Shown here one piece after another: positions 16,442-25,018 of a DNA stretch of 64,000 bases. Position numbers and translations under genes: made by a program. The notes under the pieces are model-generated. The model made no database searches. It was not told the origin of the DNA and saw only the letters and a list, made by a program, of their open reading frames with translations. Every line of letters begins with the position of its first letter. The stretch's first letter is position 1. Source of the DNA: Pseudomonas sp. 8O (GTDB lineage: Bacteria; Pseudomonadota; Gammaproteobacteria; Pseudomonadales; Pseudomonadaceae); assembly GCF_902506495.1 (NCBI RefSeq), contig NZ_LR733263.1, positions 101,371-165,370 of the forward strand, in the 5' to 3' direction.

Positions 16442-17338
16442 TCATGCACCCCGATAGGCGTCGGCCTGGGCCAGGAGCCAGTCACGAAAGGCCTTCAGCG
16501 CTGCAGACTCGGCCTTGCGTTCCGGCACTATCAGGTAATAGGCGCGGTCGTTGTTTGGCACAGCTCGATCAAGGGCGATCACCAGGCTGCCCTCTTTCAG
16601 TTCGCGCTGGATCAGAAAGGGTGGGATCAGTGCGATGCCCATTTCATGCTGCGCTGCCTGGGCCAGCATGGAGAACAGTTCCAGTCGCGGGCCGGTCATG
16701 TCGCGAGCCACATTCATGCCCTGGGCGGCGAACCACTGGCGCCAGGCGTAGGGACGGGTGGTCTGCTGCAGCAGGGGCAGAGCGGCGATGTGCTCAACTG
16801 TCACCGGGGTGTCGCCCAGTAGCGCCGGGCTGCACACCGGCAGCAGGTGCTCATGCATCAGGAAATGGGCTTCGGTGCCCGACCATTCGGCGTCGCCGTA
16901 ATAAATGGCGGCATCGAAGTGAGTGTCGGCGAACAGGAAGGGGCGCGTGCGGTTGGTGAGGTGCACCGTCACCTCAGGGTGCAGCTGCTGAAAGTTACGC
17001 AAGCGTGACAGCAGCCACTGCGTGCCAAAGGTCGGTACCACCGCCAGCTCGATACTGGTGGTGCCCTGGTTGCCCATCAGCGCCAGGGTGTCGCGCTCCA
17101 CTGCATCGAGTTGCGCTGCCACCTTGCGACTGTAGGCGACGCCCGCTTCGGTCAGCACCACGCCGCGCCTTGAGCGGCGAAACAGCTCCACATTAAGAAA
17201 GCTCTCCAGCCCGCCGATCTGCCTGCAGATCGCGCTCTGCGTCAGGTTCAACTCGTCGGCGGCCTTGGTGAAGCTCTGGTGGCGAGCGGCGGACTCGAAG
17301 GCGACCAGGGCGGCGGTGCTGGGTATCTTGCGGCGCAT
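16442..17338 (-). CDS. gcdR: LysR-family regulator, GcdR/GcvA type
   Basis: A 298-residue LysR regulator: winged helix-turn-helix at about residues 5-64 (FTKAADELNLTQSAICRQIGGLE), then a substrate-binding domain. The N-terminus MRRKIPSTAALVAFESAARH is of the GcvA subgroup. It is divergent from gcdH, the arrangement known for the glutarate-pathway activator GcdR in pseudomonads. I chose the ATG at 17338 because GTGAGG precedes it; an ATG seven codons earlier (17359) lacks a ribosome site. The shared region contains the TTATTCATCTGAATTTATCG stretch, suitable for LysR binding. Confidence 0.85.
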   Translation of the reverse strand: MRRKIPSTAALVAFESAARHQSFTKAADELNLTQSAICRQIGGLESFLNVELFRRSRRGVVLTEAGVAYSRKVAAQLDAVERDTLALMGNQGTTSIELAVVPTFGTQWLLSRLRNFQQLHPEVTVHLTNRTRPFLFADTHFDAAIYYGDAEWSGTEAHFLMHEHLLPVCSPALLGDTPVTVEHIAALPLLQQTTRPYAWRQWFAAQGMNVARDMTGPRLELFSMLAQAAQHEMGIALIPPFLIQRELKEGSLVIALDRAVPNNDRAYYLIVPERKAESAALKAFRDWLLAQADAYRGA

Positions 17339-17518
17339 ATATGCAAAAGCCTCACTCATAATCGATAAATTCAGATGAATAAACTATCTCGGAGTGAGGA
17401 AAAAGCACAGATATGTGCAAATTCTGCGTTTGTCCTCTGCTCGAAGCCGGCCTAGGATCAAAGCCATTCAGGGTCGGCTGGGTTGGCCGCTCACTTCACT
17501 GCTTCGAGGGTTTTCGCA

Positions 17519-18697
17519 ATGGCCAAGGCAAGCTTCAACTGGATCGACCCGCTGCTGCTCGATCAGCAACTGACCGAAGAAGAGCGCATGGTGCGTGATA
17601 GCGCCCAGCAGTTCGCGGACGACAAGCTGGCGCCTCGCGTGCTCGAGGCGTTCCGCCACGAGCAGACCGATCCAAAGATCTTCCGTGAAATGGGCGAAAC
17701 CGGCTTGCTGGGGGCGACCATTCCTGAGGCCTACGGTGGCAGTGGCCTGAATTACGTGTGCTACGGGCTGATCGCCCGTGAAGTGGAGCGCATCGACTCC
17801 GGTTACCGTTCGATGATGAGCGTGCAGTCCTCGCTGGTGATGGTGCCGATCAACGAGTTCGGTAATGAAGCGACCAAGCAGAAGTACCTGCCCAAGCTCG
17901 CAAGTGGCGAGTATATCGGTTGCTTCGGCCTGACCGAGCCGAACCACGGCTCCGATCCGGGCGCTATGGTCACCCGTGCCAAGAAGGTCGAGGGTGGCTA
18001 TCGCCTCACTGGCAGCAAGATGTGGATTACCAACAGTCCGATCGCCGATGTGTTCGTGGTCTGGGCCAAGGACGATGCTGGCGAGATCCGTGGCTTCGTG
18101 CTGGAGAAAGGCTGGGAAGGTCTTTCCGCTCCGGCGATTCACGGCAAGGTGGGTTTGCGCGCCTCGATCACCGGCGAGATCGTCATGGATAACGTGTTCT
18201 GTCCCGAAGAGAACGCCTTCCCGGATGTGCGCGGCCTGCGCGGCCCATTCACCTGCCTGAACTCCGCCCGTTACGGCATCAGCTGGGGTGCCCTGGGCGC
18301 CGCCGAATTCTGCTGGCACACCGCACGCCAGTACGTGCTCGATCGCAACCAGTTCGGCCGGCCACTGGCGGCTAATCAACTGATCCAGAAGAAGCTGGCC
18401 GACATGCAGACCGAAATCACCCTGGCTCTACAGGGTTGCCTGCGCCTCGGCCGAATGAAGGATGAAGGCACCGCTGCGGTGGAGATCACCTCGATCATGA
18501 AGCGCAACAGCTGCGGCAAGGCGTTGGATATCGCGCGCCTGGCGCGCGACATGCTGGGCGGCAACGGCATCAGCGACGAGTTCGGCATTGCCCGTCACTT
18601 GGTCAACCTCGAGGTGGTCAATACATACGAGGGCACGCATGACGTACATGCACTGATTCTTGGGCGTGCGCAGACCGGCATCCAGGCGTTCTTCTAA
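17519..18697 (+). CDS. gcdH: Glutaryl-CoA dehydrogenase
   Basis: A 392-residue acyl-CoA dehydrogenase that oxidises and decarboxylates glutaryl-CoA to crotonyl-CoA, feeding electrons to ETF, in lysine and glutarate breakdown. Motifs: [14 protein letters not shown] near residue 140, [17 protein letters not shown] near 178, and the catalytic Glu371 in [15 protein letters not shown]. The start at 17519 has GAGGG at good spacing. The adjacent divergent gcdR and downstream CoA-transferase support the assignment over other acyl-CoA dehydrogenases. Confidence 0.95.
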   Translation: MAKASFNWIDPLLLDQQLTEEERMVRDSAQQFADDKLAPRVLEAFRHEQTDPKIFREMGETGLLGATIPEAYGGSGLNYVCYGLIAREVERIDSGYRSMMSVQSSLVMVPINEFGNEATKQKYLPKLASGEYIGCFGLTEPNHGSDPGAMVTRAKKVEGGYRLTGSKMWITNSPIADVFVVWAKDDAGEIRGFVLEKGWEGLSAPAIHGKVGLRASITGEIVMDNVFCPEENAFPDVRGLRGPFTCLNSARYGISWGALGAAEFCWHTARQYVLDRNQFGRPLAANQLIQKKLADMQTEITLALQGCLRLGRMKDEGTAAVEITSIMKRNSCGKALDIARLARDMLGGNGISDEFGIARHLVNLEVVNTYEGTHDVHALILGRAQTGIQAFF

Positions 18698-18753
18698 AGG
18701 CTCGCGCCTATCACTGATCCATGGTGCGCGTGGCGCACCCTACGGAGAAGCCT

Positions 18754-19977
18754 ATGTCCGGTGCTCTGTCACATATCCGCGTACTCGATCTGTCGCGCGT
18801 GCTGGCTGGTCCCTGGGCCGGACAGATATTCGGTGACCTCGGTGCAGAGGTGATCAAGGTCGAGCGTCCGGGCTCGGGCGACGACACCCGGCATTGGGGG
18901 CCTCCTTATATAAAGGATGCCGAGGGTAATGACTCGCGTGAGGCGGCCTACTTCCAGAGCGCCAATCGCAACAAGCAGTCGCTGACCCTGGATTTCACCC
19001 AGCCCGAAGGCCAGCGCCTAGTGCGTGAGTTGGTCGCGCAGTGCGATGTGCTACTGGAGAACTTCAAGGTCGGTGGCCTGGCGGCCTATGGCCTGGATTA
19101 CGAATCGCTGAAGGCGATCAACCCACGTCTGATCTATTGCTCGATCACCGGCTTCGGCCAGAACGGCCCCTATGCCAGGCGCGCGGGCTATGACTTCATG
19201 ATCCAGGGGCTCGGAGGCCTGATGAGCCTGACTGGGCGTCCGGAAGGTGAGGAAGGTGCGGGTCCGATGAAGGTCGGCGTGGCGCTGACCGATATCCTTA
19301 CCGGCTTGTATGCGACGGTGGGCGTGCTGGCCGCGCTGAATCAGCGTGAGCAATCCGGTGTGGGTCAGCATATAGATGTGGCTTTGCTCGATGTGCAGGT
19401 TGCCTGCCTGGCCAATCAGGCCATGAACTACCTGGCGACAGGTGTATCACCCAAGCGCCTGGGGAATGCCCATCCCAATATCGTGCCCTACCAGGACTTC
19501 CCCAGTGCCGACGGCAGCTTCATTCTCGCGGTGGGTAACGACGGGCAGTTCCGTAAGTTCTGCGAAGTGGCGGATATTGCGACGCTTGCCGATGACCCTC
19601 GCTTTGCCACTAACAAGGCCCGGGTTGCCCATCGTGCCGAGCTGATCCCGCTGTTGCGCCAGGCCACGGTATTCAAGACCACTGCGCAGTGGATCGAGTT
19701 GCTGGAAAAGGCCGGCGTGCCTTGTGGGCCGATCAACGATCTGCAGCAGGTGTTTGCCGACCCTCAGGTACAGGCGCGCGGTTTGCGTCTCGACCTGCCC
19801 AATGCCCTGGGCAGCAACACACCGCAGGTCGCCAGTCCGTTGCGCCTATCCGCTACGCCGGTGGCTTATCGTGCGGCTCCGCCACTGCTGGGTCAGCACA
19901 CCGATAGCCTGCTGCAGAGGTTGCTGGGCATGAGTGAAATGCAGATTGCCGAGTTGCGCGAGGCAGGAGTGATCTGA
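18754..19977 (+). CDS. Family III (CaiB/BaiF) CoA-transferase, probably glutarate-activating
   Basis: A 407-residue class III CoA-transferase: N-terminal IRVLDLSRVLAGPWAGQIFGDLGAEVIKVE, then LTLDFTQPEGQRLVRELV and a C-terminal GVPCGPINDLQQVFADPQVQARG block. Next to gcdH the likely reaction is CoA transfer from succinyl-CoA to glutarate (as for human SUGCT and its bacterial homologues), giving the GcdH substrate. The ATG at 18754 has GGAG; an earlier in-frame ATG at 18721 adds an unlikely tail. The 56-bp gap to gcdH suggests one operon. Confidence 0.85.
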   Translation: MSGALSHIRVLDLSRVLAGPWAGQIFGDLGAEVIKVERPGSGDDTRHWGPPYIKDAEGNDSREAAYFQSANRNKQSLTLDFTQPEGQRLVRELVAQCDVLLENFKVGGLAAYGLDYESLKAINPRLIYCSITGFGQNGPYARRAGYDFMIQGLGGLMSLTGRPEGEEGAGPMKVGVALTDILTGLYATVGVLAALNQREQSGVGQHIDVALLDVQVACLANQAMNYLATGVSPKRLGNAHPNIVPYQDFPSADGSFILAVGNDGQFRKFCEVADIATLADDPRFATNKARVAHRAELIPLLRQATVFKTTAQWIELLEKAGVPCGPINDLQQVFADPQVQARGLRLDLPNALGSNTPQVASPLRLSATPVAYRAAPPLLGQHTDSLLQRLLGMSEMQIAELREAGVI

Positions 19978-20039
19978 GCCTTCATATATAGATGGGAGGG
20001 CGGTTGATCCGATTTACGTAATTATTTGCATACCAGGGG

Positions 20040-20067
20040 TTTACAGCTCGCCGTGCTGATGTAGAAT
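20040..20067 (+). promoter_or_regulatory. rRNA-type promoter P1 (orphan)
   Basis: -35 TTTACA (20040-20045), 16-bp spacer, -10 TAGAAT (20062-20067), then the GC-rich discriminator GCGCGCC. This is the form of stringently controlled rRNA/tRNA promoters in Pseudomonas. No rRNA or tRNA gene follows. Confidence 0.6.
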
Positions 20068-20137
20068 GCGCGCCACTTCAGCGATGAAGCTCTTCAAAAA
20101 CTTCTTGTTAATCAATAAGTTAAGTTTAAAAGAGGGG

Positions 20138-20165
20138 TTGCAAAGCGAGGTGAGGCGTGTAGAAT
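20138..20165 (+). promoter_or_regulatory. rRNA-type promoter P2 (orphan)
   Basis: -35 TTGCAA (20138-20143), 16-bp spacer, -10 TAGAAT (20160-20165), discriminator GCGCGCC. It lies 98 bp after P1 with an identical GTAGAATGCGCGCC block and an AT-rich stretch between, as in tandem rRNA operon promoters. About 20 bases downstream the truncated xseA begins, on the opposite strand. Confidence 0.6.
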
Positions 20166-20186
20166 GCGCGCCGGTCGACAGGGTGG

Positions 20187-20603
20187 AATCTTGCGTTCGG
20201 TAGAGAACAGACCTTCGGCGCCGAGCTTCTCCTTCAGCGCCTCGAAGGCCAGGCGCAGGGCGCCGTCGCCGGCCGGCTCCACGGCGTCGAGAATCAGCTG
20301 GTAGTCGCCGCGCCCCTCGAACAGCGAGACCTTGCCGCGCACCTTCACCGCCAGGCCATCGCGCAGCGCCTGGCGCACGCGCGCGGCGTTCTGCCGGAAC
20401 AGCGCGCAGCGCACCTGGGCCTGGCTGTCCTTCAGGGTGAAGTAGATGTGGCCGGAGGCCGGGCGGGCGAGGTTGGAAATTTCCCCCTCGACCCAGATGC
20501 CGGCGAACACGTCCTCCAGCAGCAGGCGGGCGCGGTTGTTGAGCTGGCTGACGCTGAGGACCTCGCGGTCGAGGTTCAGGCGGGCAAAAGGGTCATTGAT
20601 CAT
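20187..20603 (-). pseudogene. xseA: xseA N-terminal fragment (exonuclease VII large subunit)
   Basis: The first 138 codons of exonuclease VII large subunit are intact: MINDPFARLNLDREVLSVSQ, the OB-fold segment WVEGEISNLARPASGHIYFT, and FEALKEKLGAEGLFSTERK. Likeness stops after the Lys at codon 138 and an unrelated 25-codon tail runs to a stop at 20112. Full XseA is about 450-460 residues, so the catalytic and coiled-coil parts are missing. The start (20603) and orientation, facing away from guaB 12.5 kb to the right, fit the xseA/guaB divergent arrangement seen in E. coli. The product would be at best a DNA-binding fragment. Confidence 0.85.
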
Positions 20604-20646
20604 GGGGCGGCATGATAAGTCGAGAGCGATATCGGCGCGACCTTCA

Positions 20647-21525
20647 TCAGGCGTCTTGCTGCAGGCGTTCGAGCAGCCAGGCCGCGACCGGGCCGAGCTC
20701 GCGCTGGCGCGACCAGATGGCGTCTACCGTCACCCGCCGCGGCCAGCCACTGCAGGGCAGTTCATGCAGGCCACCGAAGCCGTAGGCATCGACCAGTTGC
20801 CGCGGCAGTTCGGCCCAGCCGAAGCCCAGCCGTGCCATCTCCAGCAGCATCAGGTAGTCCGGCGCGGCCCAGCAGCGGCCGCCGCTGCCGGGCAACTCGT
20901 CCGTGTTCGCATCGTCATGGGCGACGCTGCTCAGGCGTAGCAGGCGCCAGCGCGACAAGTCATCCTGACGCACCTGGGGCAGCGTGCTCAGGGGGTGACC
21001 CTTGGCGACGAACAGCCCAAACTCGCTGCTCATTTCCAGGCGGGCGTGGGCGATATGCGGCGGATAGGTCGCTTGCGCACCAAGCAGTCCCAACTGCGCG
21101 CGGCCCTGCGTGACCAGATCGAGCACGTCGGTCTGTTCGGCGATCAGGCTCTCGAACTGCAGGTCGGGGAAGCGCTGATCCAGCTCCTGCAGGCGCACTT
21201 CGTATTGTTTCGGCTGGTAGGCGTCGGACAGTGCCAGCGTCAGGCGTGCCTCCTGGCCTCTGGCCAAACCTGCGGCGTGGCGCGCCAGACGGTCGCTGGC
21301 GCAGAGGACTTCCTCGGCATGAGCCAGCAAGCTGGCACCGGCTGCGGTCAGCTGCAGTTTGCGCGGGCCGCGTTCGAACAGTGCCACGCCCAGGTCGATT
21401 TCCAGGCGAGCGACGGCCTCGCTGATGGTCGATTGGCTCTTGCCCAGACGCCGCGCTGCGGCGCTGAGCGATCCGCAGTTGGCCGCCTGGGCGAAGGCCT
21501 GGAGGGAATCGGGGGAAATATTCAT
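20647..21525 (-). CDS. LysR-family transcriptional regulator
   Basis: A 292-residue LysR regulator. The helix-turn-helix spans about residues 5-63 (SLSAAARRLGKSQSTISEAVARLE), followed by an effector-binding domain. It is divergent from the PACE efflux gene, with the intergenic region as the likely operator. This pairing is usual for PACE transporters, so it probably controls that gene. MNISPDSLQAFAQAA is chosen as the start; the frame is open 23 codons upstream and an earlier start cannot be excluded, because no strong ribosome site is visible. Confidence 0.85.
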   Translation of the reverse strand: MNISPDSLQAFAQAANCGSLSAAARRLGKSQSTISEAVARLEIDLGVALFERGPRKLQLTAAGASLLAHAEEVLCASDRLARHAAGLARGQEARLTLALSDAYQPKQYEVRLQELDQRFPDLQFESLIAEQTDVLDLVTQGRAQLGLLGAQATYPPHIAHARLEMSSEFGLFVAKGHPLSTLPQVRQDDLSRWRLLRLSSVAHDDANTDELPGSGGRCWAAPDYLMLLEMARLGFGWAELPRQLVDAYGFGGLHELPCSGWPRRVTVDAIWSRQRELGPVAAWLLERLQQDA

Positions 21526-21613
21526 ATCGGTTTTGCCGATGGCAGCTGCCTTTTGGTTGGCTGATATTCCGATGATCATAGCGCTCGTCGTCACTTATCA
21601 CGAGGTTCGTTTC

Positions 21614-22081
21614 ATGACTCAGCCCCTGCCGCGCTCATTGCGTGAGCGCATCGGTCACGCCCTGGCCTTCGAGACCATCGCCGTGCTCATCTGCGCGCCG
21701 ACCATGGCCTGGTTCATGGACAAGCCGCTGCTGCACCTGGGTGTGCTGACCCTGATGTTTTCCACCGTGGCGATGCTGTGGAACATGCTGTTCAATTACC
21801 TGTTCGACCGCGCACAGAGTCGTCTGGGCTTCGAGCGCGGCCTGTGGGCGCGGGTCAGTCATGCGCTGCTGTTCGAAGCGGGCTTAATCGTCGTGCTGGT
21901 ACCGCTGGCCGCCTGGTGGCTGTCGATTGGCCTGCTCGAGGCGTTGCTGCTGGATATCGTGCTGATCCTGTTCTTCCTGCCTTATACCCTGGCGTTCAAC
22001 TGGATCTATGACGTGTTGCGTGCGCGCTGGCTGGCTCGGCGCGAAGCACAGGCGACTGCTGCGATCTGTCGCGGGGCTTGA
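21614..22081 (+). CDS. PACE-family multidrug/chlorhexidine efflux transporter
   Basis: A 155-residue inner-membrane protein with four helices arranged as two bacterial transmembrane pair domains, as in AceI-type PACE proteins. Visible marks are RIGHALAFETIAVLICAPT (helix 1, with the conserved membrane Glu), WNMLFNYLFD between helices, and FNWIYDVLRAR near the C-terminus. Such proteins use the proton gradient to export chlorhexidine and short-chain diamines. The ATG at 21614 is chosen at the family N-terminus. It is divergent from the LysR gene. Confidence 0.9.
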   Translation: MTQPLPRSLRERIGHALAFETIAVLICAPTMAWFMDKPLLHLGVLTLMFSTVAMLWNMLFNYLFDRAQSRLGFERGLWARVSHALLFEAGLIVVLVPLAAWWLSIGLLEALLLDIVLILFFLPYTLAFNWIYDVLRARWLARREAQATAAICRGA

Positions 22082-22136
22082 TTTGCCGGTGGCAGCGCCT
22101 AAGCTGCCGCCTTTCTTTGCACCCACTTCGAGCCCC

Positions 22137-22691
22137 ATGACTGCACAACTGATCCTCGTCCCGCAGATATCCACGCTTCCCGCTCACGAGCAAAAGGCCC
22201 AAGCCATGCTGCGCTGGCTGGTCAAGCGGGAAATCGTCGAGGCGCTGCCGACCACCTGCGGACAGGGCGGCAACGGCATGGCCTACGCCATCGGGCCAGG
22301 CGCTCGGCGTATCGCCCAGCGTCCCGAGTTGCTGCCCTATGGTCAGGCGCACAATGGCCTGGAGATCATCACCAACCGCTGCATATACATGCCGACGCAG
22401 GGCTTTCTCGAAGAGGCGGGCTGCGCCGAATGCCGCAAGGAAGTGGGCGTGCCGCTGTTCGACAGCCTGGAACTGTGGTGGCCAGGGGAAACCGACAACT
22501 TCACCTGCCCGGAATGCGGGCATGAAGATGACATCAACGGCTTCCTGTTCCTGCAGCCCTGCGGGTTTTCCAACCTGGGCTTCATCTTCAACGGCTGGAT
22601 GGACGCCGGCCTGCGCCCGGCGTTCGTCGAAGAATTCGGCGAACGCCTGGGCTTTGCGGTGAGGCAGGTACGGGTCGACGCTCCGGCTTGA
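22137..22691 (+). CDS. Conserved hypothetical protein with zinc-ribbon cysteines
   Basis: A 184-residue soluble protein without signal or membrane segments. Two CxxC pairs (CAECRKEV and CPECGHED) about 36 residues apart suggest a zinc ribbon in its second half; NGWMDAGLRPAFVEEFGERLG follows. Pseudomonas genomes carry this family as a conserved hypothetical. I cannot assign a function. It follows the PACE gene by 55 bp on the same strand, so co-transcription is possible. Confidence 0.7.
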   Translation: MTAQLILVPQISTLPAHEQKAQAMLRWLVKREIVEALPTTCGQGGNGMAYAIGPGARRIAQRPELLPYGQAHNGLEIITNRCIYMPTQGFLEEAGCAECRKEVGVPLFDSLELWWPGETDNFTCPECGHEDDINGFLFLQPCGFSNLGFIFNGWMDAGLRPAFVEEFGERLGFAVRQVRVDAPA

Positions 22692-22709
22692 GCAGGTGCG
22701 CTTAGGCCC

Positions 22710-22769
22710 GTGGGAGGGGCTTCAGCCGCGATTTGTGCTGTCTTCAGTCGCCGCTGAAGCGCCTCCCAC
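22710..22769. repeat. REP palindrome pair (BIME-like)
   Basis: GTGGGAGGGGCTTCAGCCGC at 22710-22729 and its inverted partner GCCGCTGAAGCGCCTCCCAC at 22750-22769 flank an 18-20 bp loop, the standard form of Pseudomonas REP doublets. The right half recurs at 30828-30847 beside the intact receptor paralogue. Confidence 0.8.
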
Positions 22770-22811
22770 AGGTGCTCGGCACAAGGTGGCTGCGCTGCCG
22801 TCAGGATAAGC

Positions 22812-23620
22812 TCAGAACTCGACGCTGGCCGACAGGCGCAGTTCACGCGGCTCGCCCACGGCGATGCGCAGGTCACCACCGCTGGACGGGTAGTATTCCT
22901 TGTTGAACAGGTTGTTGGCATTGAGCTGCAGCCTGGTTTTGTCGCCTAGCAGGCGCGTGGTTTCCCAGGAGACGAAAGCATCGGCCACGGTGTAGCTGTC
23001 CAGCCAAGCACTGTTGGCGTTATCCACCGCACGCTTGCCGACGTAACGTGCACCGCCGCCGACACGCCAGAGGCCAAGTTCGCCTCGCACCGCCAGGTCA
23101 TGGCTCAGGTACAGACTGCCCATGTTCTTCGCTGCGTTGACCAGTGCATTGCCCTTATTGCTCGGATCATCAAGGATTTCCGTGTCGGTGTGGGCGTAGG
23201 TGGCGATCAGGTTCCAGCGCTCGGCGATGCGCCCGGTCAGGTCGACTTCCACACCGCGCGAACCCACCTTGCCGGCGGCTTCGGAGTTGCCGTTGTTGCT
23301 GACCACCACGTTGTGCTTTTCGATGTCGTAGACCGCGATGTCGGTGCTGAGGTAGGGCGTGATGTCGTACCTGGCGCCAATCTCGCGGCTCTTGCCCTCT
23401 TCCGGGTCATAGGCACTGGCATCGGCCAGAGTGTCCGACTAATTGGGTTTGAACGATTCGCTGTAGTTGGCATGCAGCGATAGCTTGTCCGTGGCGGCGA
23501 ATACCACCCCCTACAAAAGGCAGGAAGGCCTGGCCCTGATCGCCGATCAAACGGTTATGGCTGCTGCCCAGCCCCTGAACCAGATATTGGTCGTAGCGTT
23601 GATAGAGGCCACCCAGCTTA
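22812..23620 (-). pseudogene. TonB-dependent siderophore receptor, 3' fragment, decayed
   Basis: About 265 codons of the C-terminal beta-barrel of a TonB receptor, ending in the terminal-Phe signature LRLSASVEF. It aligns throughout with the C-terminal third of the intact receptor at 30878-32980 (NLFNKEYYPSSGGDLRIAVGEP against NLFDERYYSSSGGNLRVAVGEP). Upstream of the intact stretch there is an in-frame TAG at 23439-23441 (YSESFKPN, stop, SDTLADA). A frameshift follows near 23503-23515, and likeness ends near 23620. Plug domain and signal peptide are missing. It is non-functional. Confidence 0.9.
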
Positions 23621-23788
23621 ATTTTCTCTACTCTGGAGGTTTACGTTGACAGTAAATTCGCTCCAAATTGTCGCGTAGCTGAACGATTCAGAGATTTATG
23701 ACTTTTTTGTTGCGGATTGTTGTGGCTTTATTTTTTTTACGATAGCGTGCCTGCAGTTACTAGGAGATTTTTGTAGGTAAGGGATGAC
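23621..23788 (+). promoter_or_regulatory. AT-rich leader of the phosphoramidate-type cluster
   Basis: About 170 bp, much richer in A and T than the flanks (including runs of T), between the receptor fragment and the MFS gene. It presumably holds the cluster promoter. A TTGACA occurs at 23646-23651, but no convincing -10 lies at the right distance, so an activator-dependent or AT-rich xenogeneic-type promoter is likely. Confidence 0.35.
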
Positions 23789-24982
23789 ATGCGATTTAAT
23801 CATTCGTTTAAAATTCTCACAGTCCTTATTTGGGTTGTAAATCTGTGCGCCATTTGTGCGTCCACGCTAACCTATATCTATCTGTCTTATTACACTTACA
23901 AGGAAACCGGCAGCTTGCTTTATTCGCAGGTCGTGCTGTTTTCACCCATGCTCTTGCCCGTATTGTTTGTTGGGCAAATTTATAGACTGTCCGATCAAGT
24001 ATCTCCACGTACATTATTGCTTTTGTCCAATGCCTTGGCGCTGTTGGTGGTAGTGCTGGTTTATTCGCTACTGCCGACTGTTGCATTGGTTGCAATCGTT
24101 GGCGGTATTGCTATTGGTGCACTGGACGCGTTGCAGCGGGTCGGCCGAATCGTTGCCATCAAATGCTACTTCAATTCAGCAAATGTCGAGTCCACCGTTC
24201 CGTTGACCCTGACAGCGCAGTTTATTGCCGGTGGCATCGCCGGTACTGCAATGACACTGGTCAAGGGCGATATGATGCCTTGGCACGCGTTGGCAATCAC
24301 TACCGCGCTGTTCTCCATAGCCTCCTTCGCTGCCTTTCTGCTACCCCGTGCGGAGCGCCCGGTTACCGTCACCATCCCTCAGTCTGCGGCGCTGATCAAA
24401 ACATTTGCGAATCTTATGAGGACCAGCCCGCAACTGCGCCGCAGTTTCTGGAACTTCATTATTCTCGTCAGCGTTTATCAGGGCTTCTTCAATGTCTCGC
24501 GGGTGATTCTGCCGGCCCATGTTCTGGGTTTGTCGGAGGACTATGTGGGCTTGCTGCAAATGGTCAATAGCGTGGCCGCCTTGGTCGGCGCGATCCTTTA
24601 CTACAAGGTGAGCAAGCGCGGTCATAAGTTGTCGCCCCTTTCCATGGCAGCTGCGAGCGCATTGTTCATGATGGCAGCCGCCTACGGTGGAGGCTTGACC
24701 TCCAGTTATGGAGCTTACTTTTTCTATATTTTTTTCTTTGAACTGGCATTTTTCAAGTTGCAATCCGACGTCGTGTTGGCAACTCCGGCCAATGCCATGC
24801 CTCTGGTTGCGTCAGTGCAATATGCGGGCGTTTATGCCGGAATGGTTTTAACAATAATCTTCGGTTCGTTATTGGTTGAGCATATTGGCTTGCTGTTGAC
24901 TAGCATTATTTTTTCCGTGCTTTATTTTTCGGTTGCTCTAGTGTTCTCGTTGAGTTTGAAGCCGGTGGAGCAGGTTATGTAG
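23789..24982 (+). CDS. MFS transporter, putative exporter of the cluster
   Basis: A 397-residue inner-membrane protein with about 12 hydrophobic segments in two halves separated by a charged loop near residues 190-215. The overall pattern is that of the MFS_1/MFS_3 drug-efflux type (ending LLVEHIGLLLTSIIFSVLYFSV). No binding-site motif gives a substrate. First gene of the six-gene cluster, followed 36 bp later by the CDP-alcohol phosphotransferase. Base composition is visibly lower in GC than that of flanking genes. I infer export of the cluster's product, with self-protection as a second possibility. Confidence 0.8.
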   Translation: MRFNHSFKILTVLIWVVNLCAICASTLTYIYLSYYTYKETGSLLYSQVVLFSPMLLPVLFVGQIYRLSDQVSPRTLLLLSNALALLVVVLVYSLLPTVALVAIVGGIAIGALDALQRVGRIVAIKCYFNSANVESTVPLTLTAQFIAGGIAGTAMTLVKGDMMPWHALAITTALFSIASFAAFLLPRAERPVTVTIPQSAALIKTFANLMRTSPQLRRSFWNFIILVSVYQGFFNVSRVILPAHVLGLSEDYVGLLQMVNSVAALVGAILYYKVSKRGHKLSPLSMAAASALFMMAAAYGGGLTSSYGAYFFYIFFFELAFFKLQSDVVLATPANAMPLVASVQYAGVYAGMVLTIIFGSLLVEHIGLLLTSIIFSVLYFSVALVFSLSLKPVEQVM

Positions 24983-25018
24983 TAAATATTTTGAATATGC
25001 ACAAGGAAGTCATGAGAT

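Noticed and set aside
20112..20186. Continuation of xseA coding to the stop at 20112
   Set aside because: After codon 138 the reading frame runs into the rRNA-type promoter sequence and loses all likeness to XseA; the tail is incidental.
22710..22769. CRISPR repeat unit
   Set aside because: Only a single inverted doublet of the REP type; no regularly spaced direct repeats and no cas genes in the window.
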